DNA from: Turbatrix aceti
Lineage: Eukaryota > Nematoda > Chromadorea > Rhabditida > Panagrolaimidae
Reading direction: 5' to 3'
NCBI GenBank assembly: GCA_963969345.1
Contig: OZ017768.1
Coordinates: 4,860,718-4,924,717 of the forward strand
DNA: 64,000 nucleotides
Part shown: one piece after another, positions 32,442 to 43,588 of the stretch
Numbering within the stretch: the stretch's first letter is position 1
Layout: each line of letters begins with the position of its first letter
Made by a program: the position numbers and the translations under genes
Notes under the pieces: model-generated
The model's database searches: none
Seen by the model: the letters and a program-made list of their open reading frames with translations, nothing else
What the model was told of the DNA's origin: nothing

Positions 32442-35334
32442 TTACTTGTTGAGCTTCGAGACCTTGTATTCCGGCTCTCCTTCGTCTTCCTCGGGATCTT
32501 CCTGGAAGATGGGCGTCGGCTGGGTGCGTTTGTACGCCTTCGCGACGTAGAGCGGCTCGGCTTCGGCGTCTTCCGCGTGGCGAAGAATCGAAGCTCGGAC
32601 ATCCTCGTCCTGGATGAAGGTCTTGTTCTGCGATTTGCCGAGCTGCTGTGCAATGTACGAATGGAGTGAGCCACCCGATTTGGCCAGTCTGCCGCCCGCA
32701 CTGTGCCCGACCATGGGCATTTCGCCGGGCTTCTTGAACTGGGGTCTCTGGCGACCGCTTTGCATCCGGAGAACCTTTTTGATGCGCCATTCGGTGAGTT
32801 CCTTTTCTTCGTCCTCTTCGCCGCGGGGTTGGAACATGTCGAGGGCCAGGGCTGAAAAAAAGTAGGTAAAAAAAAATAAATTCAAAAAAAAAATTCAAAT
32901 TCAAAAAAAAAAATTAATTTAAATTATTAAAATATTTTTAGTTAAAATTTTGTTTATAAATTAAAGAAAACCCACGTGCAATGATCATGTCCTCCTTGAC
33001 GACCTCGTTGACCCGGGACCGCTTCACCGGCTTCGTCGCACACATCAGCGCACCCCGAGCACTGGTCCGTGGGTCGTAGTAGATCTTACAGGTGCCGTCC
33101 GTGAATCCGACAAGGATCTGGTCGAGTTTCGGGTGCCAGACGCAGGAAACAGCGCCGACATCGGGGTACTCGATTCGGTAGGCAAGCTCAAGGGTCGTGC
33201 TATGGAAAAACAGGAGACTGCCTGATTCCGTGTCCTTCGTCGGCCGAGAGGAAGTCGTCGTGAAGACAAACTCGCCGTGGGGACTGTAGCCGCACGCCGT
33301 GTGAATGTACATGGCCGAGAGATCCTTTGCTTCGGCCACTGGTTCTTTGAAGCTGGAGAGGTTGAAGAGTTTCAGCGTGTCGTCCACTGAAACAGCAAAA
33401 ACAAAAACTCAAAAAAATGACAAAAACAAATTTGCCGGAAAATTCAACAAAAACCAGCAAAATAGGGGCAAAAACCAAAATTTGAAAATTTTGTGGTGTT
33501 TTGACCGATTTTTAGGCACAAATCTATTCAAAAGTGTACTCAAATGATAAAAAAGACAAGACAAATTGTCATAAATTTTTTTCTAAATATAGCAAATTTT
33601 TATTTATATTCACATTTTTTTCTGTCGCTCGCTCCTCGCATTTTTTTTCTGTTTTTTTTCCGCTTGCTCCGCTTCTGCTCAGGAGATCAGCAAAAATTTT
33701 AGGAACCGTCAAAAACCCTGACAAATTAAAAAAAAACCAAAAACAAACAAAAAAAACCCACTTCCACGGCTCAAAACCTGTTTTCCATCCGGGGAAAACT
33801 CGACCCAGCAAACCGGTGCCTTGTGGGCATTTCGATTGAGATACTTCGGCACAGAGATGTGATTTCCGTTCCTCCACACCTGGATAGACCCGTCATCGCA
33901 TCCCGCAGCGATGAGCTTCGCGTCAAGGCTGTAGCAACACGCGGTCGGAATTGTGCGTCTGCCGCCCGCGTTTTTCGTCTTGATGACCTTGCGCTGCGTA
34001 TTGATGCACTTGGTGATCTTCTTGAAGTCGTCCGTCGACCACAGCCTCAACGAGCCGTCGTCCGAGCAGGACATGAACTCTGTCTTCGAAAATGGATGCC
34101 AGACAACCCGGTTGACGGCCGCCGTGTGGCCCTTCGTGTTCGCGAGGTCGATGAGGTACTGGTCGCCGCGGACGGTCTCGCACCACTGCTTGCCGATTCG
34201 GTCGAGCAGTCGCATCTGGGCTTCGCCGGCGGCAACGACGAGGGTCTCGCCGTTCTGGCTGAAGGCGAGGGAGTTGATGACGTGGGATTCGCTCGGGAAC
34301 ACTTCGCGGAAGGGTTTCATCGAGGAATCCATTTTTTGAAAATCAAAAAGTTGAACCGCGTAGTTTTGGCCTCCGGTCGCGAATTTTGAGCCTTGGACGT
34401 CGAATGCGATTGTGTAGACCTAAAAACGAGTACGGATAAACGAAAATTTTATTAATTTTTTTTGTAAAAAAACAGTTTTAGGAATTTTTTTAGGAAAAAA
34501 TTTTTCAAAAAAATTGTTCTCGGATTTTTTTATAAAAAAAATTAAAAAATAGGTTTTCGGAATTCTTTTATAAAAAAATTTTACAGAAAAAATTGTATTT
34601 GGAATTTTTTTATGAAACAAAATTTAAAAAAAAAATGTTCTTCGAACTTTTTTCAAATACAATTTTTTTTTTGATTTTAATTTTTTAAACAAACTTTTTA
34701 CAAATTTTTAAAAAAAACAAAAAAATTACAAAATTTTTTTTTTGTTTTTAACCCATTTTTTTAAAATATTTCTATATATTTTTTTTAAACTTACTGGTTT
34801 TAGCCCGTGAACGATTTTCGCCTCGTAGGTGGCCGGAATAAAGGTGGCAACAGTGACGTCCTCGTCGTCAGAATTGTCCTCAGCAGGCGCGACCTTCTTT
34901 TTCCCGGTTTCACCCGCGGAATCCGCAGACTTGTCGACAACGACGTCCACCTGAACGCTCTTATCCGGCACGAACCCCGGCGGCAGAGCGGGCCCAAAAC
35001 CATCGTCATCATCTTCTTCTTCTTTCTGACTTACTGCTGCTGCTGAACTCGTTGCTGCTGCTGCTGTCGCTCCGCGGCCAGCGGCGTCAGTACCCGATTG
35101 AACAGCATCGCCAGCTCGTCCACCTTCTCCCGGTAGGCGTAGGCCCTCGAATCTTTGAGTGACATCTTTTTCACCTTTTTTGTCACCGATCGAAGCTTCG
35201 ACGTCGCCATCGCTTTGCCCGACTCTCTCGCGTTGACCCGCGATGGCTTGAGCCATGATTTCGTCGAGATTGAATACACGGGCTTTTTTGTCGGTGTTCG
35301 CAATACGCGGAGCGTCTTCCTCCGTGGACGACAT
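32442..35334 (-). CDS. gad-1: WD-repeat protein, WDR70/GAD-1
   Basis: A nuclear WD40 scaffold; the worm relative is needed for gastrulation and vertebrate WDR70 acts in chromatin and DNA-damage responses. Exons 35334-34795, 34419-33762, 33386-32976 and 32851-32442 join in phase to 672 residues. The N-terminal third is charged, with [11 protein letters not shown] as in the family. WD repeats follow (for example [48 protein letters not shown]). The junctions give IIAPLALDMF, and the end has [11 protein letters not shown] and [11 protein letters not shown], which match the conserved WDR70 C-terminus. An acceptor 32 nt before the ATG fits trans-splicing. Divergent from VPS52. Confidence 0.93.
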
Positions 35335-35366
35335 TTTCGCACAGCTGTCTTCTTTTTGTGCTTCTT

Positions 35367-35891
35367 CTGAAAAACAAACAAAAAAACGTTAGATTAGGCT
35401 AAAAAAGAAAAAAAACAAGCGCAATCTTGCCGGTTTTGACTGTGAACAGACCGTAATTTTTAGAGTTCTCATAGACGATTGCTCATAGACAGAAGACAGA
35501 CGGCAAAAAGACGAAGAACAGGTAGGACAGGAGATGCCGGAGTTTCAACAGAACGCGAGATTATGGAAAAAAACAAAACTTATAAAAAATTTGAGGGAGA
35601 GAACGTTTGTCGCACTTTGCCAAACATTGTTGTATCGACAAAAAAATTGTACGTGAAAGAGTTCCAAATTGCACTGTTGCACCGTGGATTTATTCGTTGG
35701 AGGATTCGTGGCCGGAAGCTGGCTATAATTCATGCGTTTTGGCAGATTTTGACTTTCCGAACGCTCATTTGTATCTGATTTCTCGTTTTATTACGATTTT
35801 TCTTTTTTTTCGTGTTTTTGCGCACTTTCAACCCTTCAAAATCTCTAGATCTTTCCAGTTGCCATAACTATTTTATTTGATTGAATTTAGC
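35367..35891. promoter_or_regulatory. Shared upstream region of WDR70 and VPS52
   Basis: 525 nt between two divergent starts, both preceded by splice acceptors. No TATA box seen. Two essential-type housekeeping genes suggest a bidirectional promoter (inference). Confidence 0.4.
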
Positions 35892-38800
35892 ATGTCCGCG
35901 GCAGATCCAGAAACCCCGCTGCCCGAGGACGACGATGCCTTGGCACTGTCGTCTCTCGAGAGCGGCGTCGATCTGCGCGAATACTCGGCCAAACTCGAAG
36001 ACGAGCTCCGAAGCGCTCACCGCCTCGCCGTGGAAGACTGCATCGGCCAAGCTGAACAACTCGCCCAACTCCATTCCGAAATCGTCGAATGCGATAACGT
36101 CTTTGCCGGTCTCGAATCGCTGATATCCAACTTTCTCGGGGAACTCGGCACTGTCAGTTCCGATATGAAGAGGCTCCAGGAGCAGTCAGTGGTCATCAGC
36201 CAGCAGCTTATCAACCGACAAAAAGTCCGCAGCGAGCTGAGCCAGTTCGTCGACGACATGGTCGTGCCCCACAGCATGATCAAGGGCATCCTCGAGCGCG
36301 ATGCCAACGATGGGGAGTTCCTCGAACAGCTCCACGAACTCCAGCACAAGCTGCAGTTTGTCAAGGCCCAGGAGTTCAAAGACGCAAAATCCGTCGCTGA
36401 CGTGCAGGACGTCATTGAGAACCTCAAGTTCAAGGTTTGTTTTTTTTGCCTTTGGAATGAAAAAAAGCAAACTAAGGTTTTTTCGTTCGCGAACAAACAT
36501 GAATATTTGAATAATTTTGTTCGAAAAATCAAACGGCGAAAATTTTTGACTGTTTTTGCGAACGAACATCGAACAAATTTTTTTTATAAATTGTGCGAAA
36601 TTTTGTTCCCAAAAATTTTTAGAAAAACTTTTGGGAACAACATTCGGTTTTTTTATATTTATTTTTTTGTTTGGGAGCTAAATTTTTTGAATGCCATTCA
36701 TTTGCCATTTTCTTGTCAACAAACATCAATTTTGAAATGTGAACTTTGTTCGCGAACGTATGAATTTAAGAAAAATCTGTTCGCAAACGAAGACGAACAG
36801 AAAAATCGATTTTTTCGCGAACGTTAGCCGAACCCTCATTTCACCATTTCACCTGTTTTAGGCTCTCGAAAAGATCCGGGAATGGCTTCTTGCCAAAATC
36901 AACGTCTTCAAGAAGCCCCTCACAAACTACCAAATCCCACAAAACGCGCTGCTCAAGAATCGCTTCTTTTACGAATTTTTATTGGCCAACGATCGGCAAC
37001 TGGCACGAGAGGTAGGCTACCATAAAATTTGAAATATTTACAGAGGGGCTCAAAAGATTGTAACATCCTCATAGGTGTTTTCATCGGCGGTCGTTGCTCT
37101 GGGGGTGGGAGCGGCACGGGGTTGGGGTGGTAGTGGTAGGGATAGGGGTGGGGAAGGCGACGGAGGTGATATTCCTTTTTTTCGTCTGCAGCAGACCCAG
37201 GCTGTCAGCGTGAAAGCTGTGAGAACGATCATCTGGAAGATGATCATCTGGAGTTTGAACCAGGTGAAGAACGTGTGCATTTTTGAGCGAACGTGAATCC
37301 CAATTGATTCTGGTTCAACTGCTACGATCGTGGTAGAATGCTCCATGGAAAAGTTCCCAGATATGGTGATTCGACAAATTTTAATTTTAAGAATTTGAAA
37401 TAATTTTACATGCTCTGATATAAATATTTTTTTATAAGGACCCTGGTTCAGGTGAAGGAAGAATACGTCGATGTCCTCAGCAAGATGTTTTACTCATACT
37501 TCAAGACTTACGTTTCTCGACTCTACAAACTCCAAATGACGGATTCTGCCACGAAAGAGGACCTCCTGGGTGCGGAAGACACGGTGAAATCGACGGGATT
37601 CTTCGGAAAAACGCACACTCGCAGCCGAGCGACGGTGTTCTCCCTCGGCAAGCGACACAACCTGCTCTCCGTCGACCTCATGGCCCCCCTCATCGTCCCC
37701 CACGCTGCCCAGCAGGCGAACGAGGCCTTCCAGTTCGAGTCTCTCTTCCGGAGTATCCAATACGCCCTCGTCGACCACTGCAGCCACGAGTTCCTCTTCG
37801 ACTGTGACTTCTTCATGGTTAGCGGTCAGTCTGCCGTGGACCTCTTTACTCAGGTCATGGGAAGGGGTATTGCGCATCTTCTGGTGAGTGCACTAACACA
37901 AACAGGGCTGACGTCTCAGGGGACATTTTGGCATTTTTTATGAAATTTTACCAAAGAGAAACTTTTACAATGAAAAATTTTACCATAAAATTCGCCTGAT
38001 CTGGCAGAGTTACTATAGACGGAAATCGCGTTTTTGCCATTTTTGACAATTTTGTGCACGTTGTAGCTAACAAAAGTACGGCATTTCTAAAGCCAGGATA
38101 CTTACTAATCAACGTAATTTTTGACAGAGAATCCGCGAAAAATATAAAAAAATAGGGTTGTCACTTTAAAAAACGCCGAAACAAATGTTGTCATTGGGAC
38201 CATTTTTTAAAATACGGTTTTCGGCATTTTTTAAAGTGATAATCCTAGATTGTTATTTCTTTTTTCGGATTCTCCATAAAAAACTACTTTGATCAGTAGG
38301 TACCCTGGCTTTGGAAATGCCGTAGTTTTTTAGCTACAACGTGCCAAAAATCATCAAAAATGACAAAAATAAGATTTTCGGCAATCGTAAGTCTGCCAGA
38401 TATTTATGTTTGGGCAGATGGATTTTACAGAACAAAAAATTTCATGGTAAAAACTACTTTTTGGCAAAATTTCAAAAACAAAGCTGCACATTTTTTGTCG
38501 GATGTGACATCAACGAGATTTCTTTCAGAAAACCCTGGACGAGAGAATATCAGTCAACTACGACGCGATATCATTGTTCCTCTGCCTCTGCCTGTGCACG
38601 AGGTATAGCGAGCTCATGGACGAGAGATGCGTCGTCTCCATCGACGGCTACTGGGACAGCGTGACCCGCATGCTCTGGCTCAGACTGGAAGCCATCATGG
38701 CCGCGCACAACGACAGCGTGAGGTCGCTCGACGTTCGAAAGCTCCAGACGCCGATCGACACGAGGCCGCACTACGTTATTCGAAGGTACGCCGAGTTTAC

Positions 38801-39487
38801 GTGCGCCTTTCTCGTTTGCACGGAGCTCAGCGGGAGGAAGATGGACACCAGGTTCCAGGCGCTGCTCAACAGCCAGCAATCCGAGATCGAGGGATTGCTC
38901 AATCGACTCGCGAGCATGCTGAAGACCAAGAAGGAGAAACTCGTCTTCCAGATCAATAATTACGATATAATTTTGAGTATTCTCGACGTAAGTTTATGAT
39001 TTTTGGATTTTTCAGATTTTTATTAAAAAAAACTCACGTTTAGGAACGCCTGCAATCAGAAACAAAAGAACGAACAAGTTTCTGGGAACTGCAACAAACA
39101 AAAATCAATGCTTACGTCGAGGAAGTGTTGTACCCCCATTTCCACTCGTTGATCCAGTTCGTCAACGAGTGCGAGCCTCTCATCGACCAGCATCACGCTC
39201 AACTTCTCTCGCGGCACACCGGAAAGGTGCAGCAACTCGTTCGCTCGTTCGGCGCCGAGTGGAAGCGATCCATCGAGGCCATAAACCACGAAGTGCTGCA
39301 ATCCTTTACAAACTTCAGAAATGGCACCAATATCCTGCAAACCACGTTCACACAATTCATCCAATATTATCAACGCTTCAACAAAGTCCTTACCCATGAA
39401 GCTTTCAACGAATGCACTGTAAAAAATGAACTGGTCAACGTCCACCACATCATGATGGAACTCAAAAAATACAAGCCCATCTATTAA
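35892..39487 (+). CDS. vps-52: VPS52, subunit of GARP/EARP tethering complexes
   Basis: Tethers endosome-derived vesicles at the trans-Golgi (GARP) and recycling endosomes (EARP). Exons 35892-36434, 36862-37011, 37452-37883, 38529-38987 and 39044-39487 join in phase to 675 residues. The N-terminal 180 residues are coiled coil. Family landmarks: LLKNRFFYEFLLAND, LMAPLIVPHAAQ, FESLFRSIQYALVDHC, DTRPHYVIRRYAEF, LVFQINNYDIILSILD, QSFTNFRNGTNILQ, and the end MMELKKYKPIY. A TTTAG acceptor ends one base before the ATG, a strong spliced-leader site. Intron 1 holds a GTTCGCGAAC repeat and intron 2 a minus-strand ORF. Poly(A) signal at 39508-39513. Converges on the cyclin-like gene. Confidence 0.96.
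36478..36832 (+). repeat. GTTCGCGAAC-type dispersed repeat, copy 5
   Basis: Fills VPS52 intron 1. TTCGTTCGCGAACAAACATG at the left, TTTGTTCGCGAACGTATG and TTTCGCGAACGTTAGCCG at the right, with a core that has TTGTCAACAAACATCAATTT. Confidence 0.75.
37050..37346 (-). CDS. Possible nested single-exon membrane protein in VPS52 intron 2
   Basis: A 98-codon ORF from an ATG, antisense to VPS52 and wholly inside its second intron. The layout is that of a real small membrane protein: a 30-residue N-terminus, a helix (MIIFQMIVLTAFTLTAWVCC), a basic stop-transfer RRKKG, a Pro/Ser-rich tail and an end with TYEDVTIF that resembles a phosphotyrosine motif. Base composition is richer in GC than the flanking intron. 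TATAAAA lies about 85 nt upstream on the same strand. There is no family match I know and no clear poly(A) signal, so it could be chance. Confidence 0.4.
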   Translation of the reverse strand: MEHSTTIVAVEPESIGIHVRSKMHTFFTWFKLQMIIFQMIVLTAFTLTAWVCCRRKKGISPPSPSPPLSLPLPPQPRAAPTPRATTADENTYEDVTIF

Positions 39488-39507
39488 ATTATTCAGAGAG
39501 TTGAAGA

Positions 39508-39513
39508 AATAAA
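39508..39513 (+). terminator. Poly(A) signal of VPS52
   Basis: AATAAA 20 nt after the stop codon, in the 70-nt gap before the convergent gene. Confidence 0.6.
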
Positions 39514-39557
39514 TTATTACCATTAACAAAAATAAGAAAAAGCAACAAAAAAGGGAC

Positions 39558-40837
39558 TCACAGGCTGAAAGATTCGCTGAACGACACCTCACCGACGTGG
39601 TCCATGATACCCGTCGCTGCATCTCTGATATCCCCTTCGGGAATGCGTGAGAACTTGCTCAGGTCTTTCAGGTACTCGTACGTGTAGAGAGACTTGTCGT
39701 GGCAGTGCATGCCTACGAGAATGGCAGAAGAGCACAGCAGAGGGAAATCCGAAGATATGCGGGCAGTCGTCGCTGAGCTGAGCGGCATCTGTGATGTCTT
39801 GTGGATGACGGCTTGAATACACCTCGATACTTCGACGCGGTTGAGGAAAATGTGATCGATGACCATGATAGCGTATCGATAAATCTGATAGACGTGATTT
39901 GTGAGTTCATCGTATTTCTGAGCTGTAATACAGAAAAAAACCATCAAAAACAACCATTTTGAATGAAAAAACCTACTCAGAACGTCTAGATAACTTTCCA
40001 GTATGTACAAAGGCAGATGCCGGGTGCTCACTTCAAAATCGATGGTTTTGAGAACCCGGAGTTCTGATTTCTGAATGGTTTCTTCGGTATACGGTGTACC
40101 CATGGCCATAAGACATTTGCGAACGTCACTCTTGGACAAACTCTGCAAAAAAAGCCGCATAATGCCATTAAAGGCTAACAATGCTAAAATAATGGGTATG
40201 CGGAATACCGCGTGCCTTTTTTAGGCCTAACACAAAAAAGAGCCGAGCAAAAGCAAAAACCTACGTCATGAAAGCTGATAATTTTGGATGCAATTTGAAT
40301 GGCCGAGCAAATGCGTAAGGGTAGTTGACGAGAAATAACCGTTTCCGTTTGATCCCAAATCTTGTGCTTCGCTGAATTTGTTCGGTCGCTGGTTGCTACC
40401 AATTCGTACAGGTCGATGACGTGGTGTTGCATGAATCTGTAATAAAATTGGCATCAAATTTTAGGTTAACTGAACAATTTAAGAGCTTACTTGTCGAAAA
40501 TGGCGACAGAAAGATACTTTACATCGTTGGGTAGCCGCATCCGCGCGCAAAGTGTGAAGGCGTAGTTTACCGCTTCGGACGTTAGGTACAAACCGCTTCG
40601 CGACGTTATGCTCGCTTGGATACGACTGCTCTCGTCGGAAACGGACGCAAAGTAGTCATCGTGTATCAACGCACTCATTCGACCAAAATAGTCAAAAAAG
40701 TCCGGCTCAAAAGCTCGGCCACTACCATTTTCAACCGATTGAAACTGAAAAAAATAAGAAAAACAAACTTCAAAGCATGTATAACAAAATACAAAACAAA
40801 CCGAACAGGTAGTAGTTGTATTGGTAGTCTCGTTCAT
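39558..40837 (-). CDS. cosa-1: Cyclin-fold protein of the CNTD1/COSA-1 type
   Basis: COSA-1 marks and promotes meiotic crossover sites on paired chromosomes, with CNTD1 as the mammalian relative. Exons 40837-40802, 40744-40491, 40436-40265, 40142-39977 and 39922-39558 join in phase to 330 residues. The first cyclin fold has LTSEAVNYAFTLCARMRLP, then AIFDKFMQHHV, then LRICSAIQIASKIISFHD; the exit strand is TPYTEETIQKSELRVLKTID and the second fold follows after LPLYILESYLDVL. This order and the ELRVLKTIDF segment match CNTD1-type cyclins more than cell-cycle cyclins. Sequence drifts fast in this family, so the orthology needs a tree. The start codon has no clear upstream acceptor. Confidence 0.75.
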
Positions 40838-41587
40838 AATACACCGTAAAATAGGTAGAACGAAGGAAAATACAGCCAAAAGTAACGATTAACCCTCGCA
40901 AGAAGCGGCAAAATAAAAGATACAAGTACATGGCGAAAAAATGAATCGTAAACCACTCTTCGGAGTAACATTTTTCAGCTATGGTATCCAGAATGTTATT
41001 ACTATCAACCGTAAATCTTCTTTCTGTCTTGACACGAATTCGATTTTCGTGTTGGTTTGTTTTTCGTTTTTGTTTTCAATTCCTTTTTTTCGTGATAAGA
41101 ATGGCATCATGAATTCTTATGAGTTGTGTTGGAAGGGTGTTTGCGTTGTTTACTACTGGCGACGCTTTTGCTCCACTCTTGAGTATCAAACATTGCATAA
41201 ATGTGCATCATTTTTGTTCAGTATTGTTCTTCAGTTAATCTTGGTTGTTTTTGACCATACTGGGCATGTAAAGAACAAGAAAACATGTTTTTAGGCACCA
41301 GATTGAGGTGCAAAGTTGTTTTCAGCACGCATCACGCCCGCGGGCTTGCGCTTGGAGTCCGGCGCTTACATCATGCATTGCGTTTTTTTTTGCGAACTTT
41401 GTACCCTGTCCGACTTGTTGCTCCACGCTGCTGCGTCCGTCGCCTTTTGTCCGCCTTGCAGGCCTGCCCATCATTTGGTGGTCGATCAATTGCTGGGGCT
41501 CGCACGCAATTTTTTTTCACATTGATTTTTTTGGGGTTTTTTTTTGTTATTCCAGTAGATTTAATCACCCGGTTGTTTGTTTTTTAG
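40838..41587. other. Spacer between cyclin-like gene and SDR
   Basis: No gene seen. It ends in a strong T-rich acceptor (TTTTTTAG, to 41587) serving the SDR leader. Confidence 0.45.
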
Positions 41588-41603
41588 CGAGTATCAGGGT
41601 ACG

Positions 41604-43588
41604 ATGTCGTCGGATCTCGTGGAATACACGCGGCGCTACGCTGCTGCCTACTGGCCGTACGCGCTGGTGCCACTCGGCCTCTACGGCGCTTCCCGGCTGT
41701 ATTCCTGGCTTCTACCTGGTCCGCATCATCACGCGAAACTCAACGTCCGCGACCGAACGGTCCTTATCACGGGCGCGAGCAGCGGACTTGGACGAGCTCT
41801 TGCTTTCGAGTTTTACCAGCGCGTATGTTTTTTTTAGATAGATAGTTTTTTACTCAAATTTAGAGCTTATATGGACTAAAATGATCACATTTGGGCGAAA
41901 AATAGCTAAAATTATACTGAATCAGTGCCAAATAGAATTTTTGAAACTGGCAAAGTTGCGCTGCCGTCTGTAATTAGCATTTTTTTCAGTTTCTGGGGCG
42001 GCATTGCACGAAAAATGGGCATTTCTTGGCTAAGAAATCTATCAGTCGACTCAGTTTTCAATGGAGAATCTATAGAAAATAAAAAAATGCGGGATCCAAC
42101 TTCAAAAAAATGCCGAAATCAAAGTTGCATTTTTTTGACACAACTGGCGTTTTTCGAATCCAATTTTCGATGGATTTTGCCCTAGGAATCCCCTATTTTT
42201 TTATTTACCAATCGCGTGAAAAATCTAAAAAATGCCATTTTGGGCACTCCTGTAAATTTTCCAGATTTTTGATTCCGCAAATTCTGTTAGACACAAGGTT
42301 CAGTATGATAAGGGCTGTTTTTTGCCCATATTTTTTTAAATGATAGCTCATTGCATCAGAACGAAAAGCCCATGCAATAGTCGACTGGAGTGACGTTGAA
42401 ACAAAACAGCCGGGGGAACAACGCGTACTGGTGTACTGGTGTTTTAGCGTCTAATCCAGTGGCACGCATACATATGTACGTACGTTGTTTTGCTATGTAG
42501 GCAGTGCTGCGATCCATTTGCTAATATTAGTACGATCTGTTAATTAACGAGAACTAGAAACTGCACTGTTTTTGCCGCCCGGGCTACAGTGAAAGCCTCA
42601 GGGCTCTTCAGGGATTTGGGGACTCACTCAGTGAATAATTTATGCAGTTTCAATGGATTTCGATGACCACGACCTGGACTCGGTGCACTTTCAGGGGGCG
42701 AAAGTCATCGTCGTCGCCCGAGGAATCGAAAAGTTGAAAGAGCTCTGCCGGGACCTGAAGGCCGCAGGAGATGCCAACAAGTGGAACAACCCCCACGAGC
42801 CCGTCTACCTCTACCTCGATCTCGCCGAACTTGGCAACGAGGCGTCTGCCAAGGACAAGATTGACTCGATCAAGTGTCTGGCCCTTGACGGAAAGACTAT
42901 CGACGTTCTCGTCAACAATGCCGGAATTTCTACCCGGGGGTCTGTTCTGGGAACGCCGCTTCAGGTTCTCAGGCAGACGTTCGAGGTGAACTTTTTCGGG
43001 CATGTTCTGGTGACCAAGTTGCTTTACGACTCTATTCCCGACGATGGCGCGATCCTGGTGATCTCTTCCGTGCAGGGAAAACTCGCGTTGCCTTACAGGA
43101 GCCCTTATTCGTCCAGCAAGCATGCTCTTGAGGTTTGTTTGGGGAAGTTTTTGTTTTTAAAATACGAAAAAAACGCAGTTAAAGTTGAAAAAAAACAGAA
43201 AAAACAGTCAAAGTCGAAAAAAAACAGTTTTTGGACACTATTTTTTTGGTTCCAGGCGATGTTCGACAGTTTACGATCTGAAGACCGGCCAAACCTCCAG
43301 ATCCTGACCATCAGCGCGGGCTACATGAACACCGGCTTTGGCTCGCGTGCTCTCGACCACGAAGGACGGCCGATGGGCGTCGAAGACGACAACCAGGCCA
43401 AGGGCCTCTCAGTCGAGGCCGCAGCCTCGAACATCATCAAATCCCTGCTCAATCGCGAGACCGAGTACATCATGGCTCCCCTCCACCACCGACTGGGCAT
43501 CTACCTGCGTCGTCTCGCGCCGAATCTCTCCTACTGGCTGCTCTACAAGCGGGGACAGGCTGACCCGCATAGACCCCACGCTTCGTAG
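41604..43588 (+). CDS. Short-chain dehydrogenase/reductase, membrane anchored (DHRS7-like)
   Basis: An NAD(P)-dependent oxidoreductase, probably ER-bound, acting on steroids, retinoids or other carbonyls. Exons 41604-41822, 42695-43132 and 43256-43588 join in phase to 329 residues. An N-terminal helix (about 16-37) is the anchor. The cofactor motif TGASSGLG is at 56-63, NNAG at 147-150, the catalytic Ser in ISS (197-198) and YSSSK at 211-215, so the active site is complete. The spacing and the anchor resemble DHRS7/DHRS7B, but the substrate cannot be inferred. The start follows a spliced-leader-type acceptor by 16 nt. Intron 1 is long (872 nt). Confidence 0.92.

Noticed and set aside
33537..33740. 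ORFs between WDR70 exons 2 and 3
   Set aside because: T-rich intron; they break conserved WD-repeat sequence if included.
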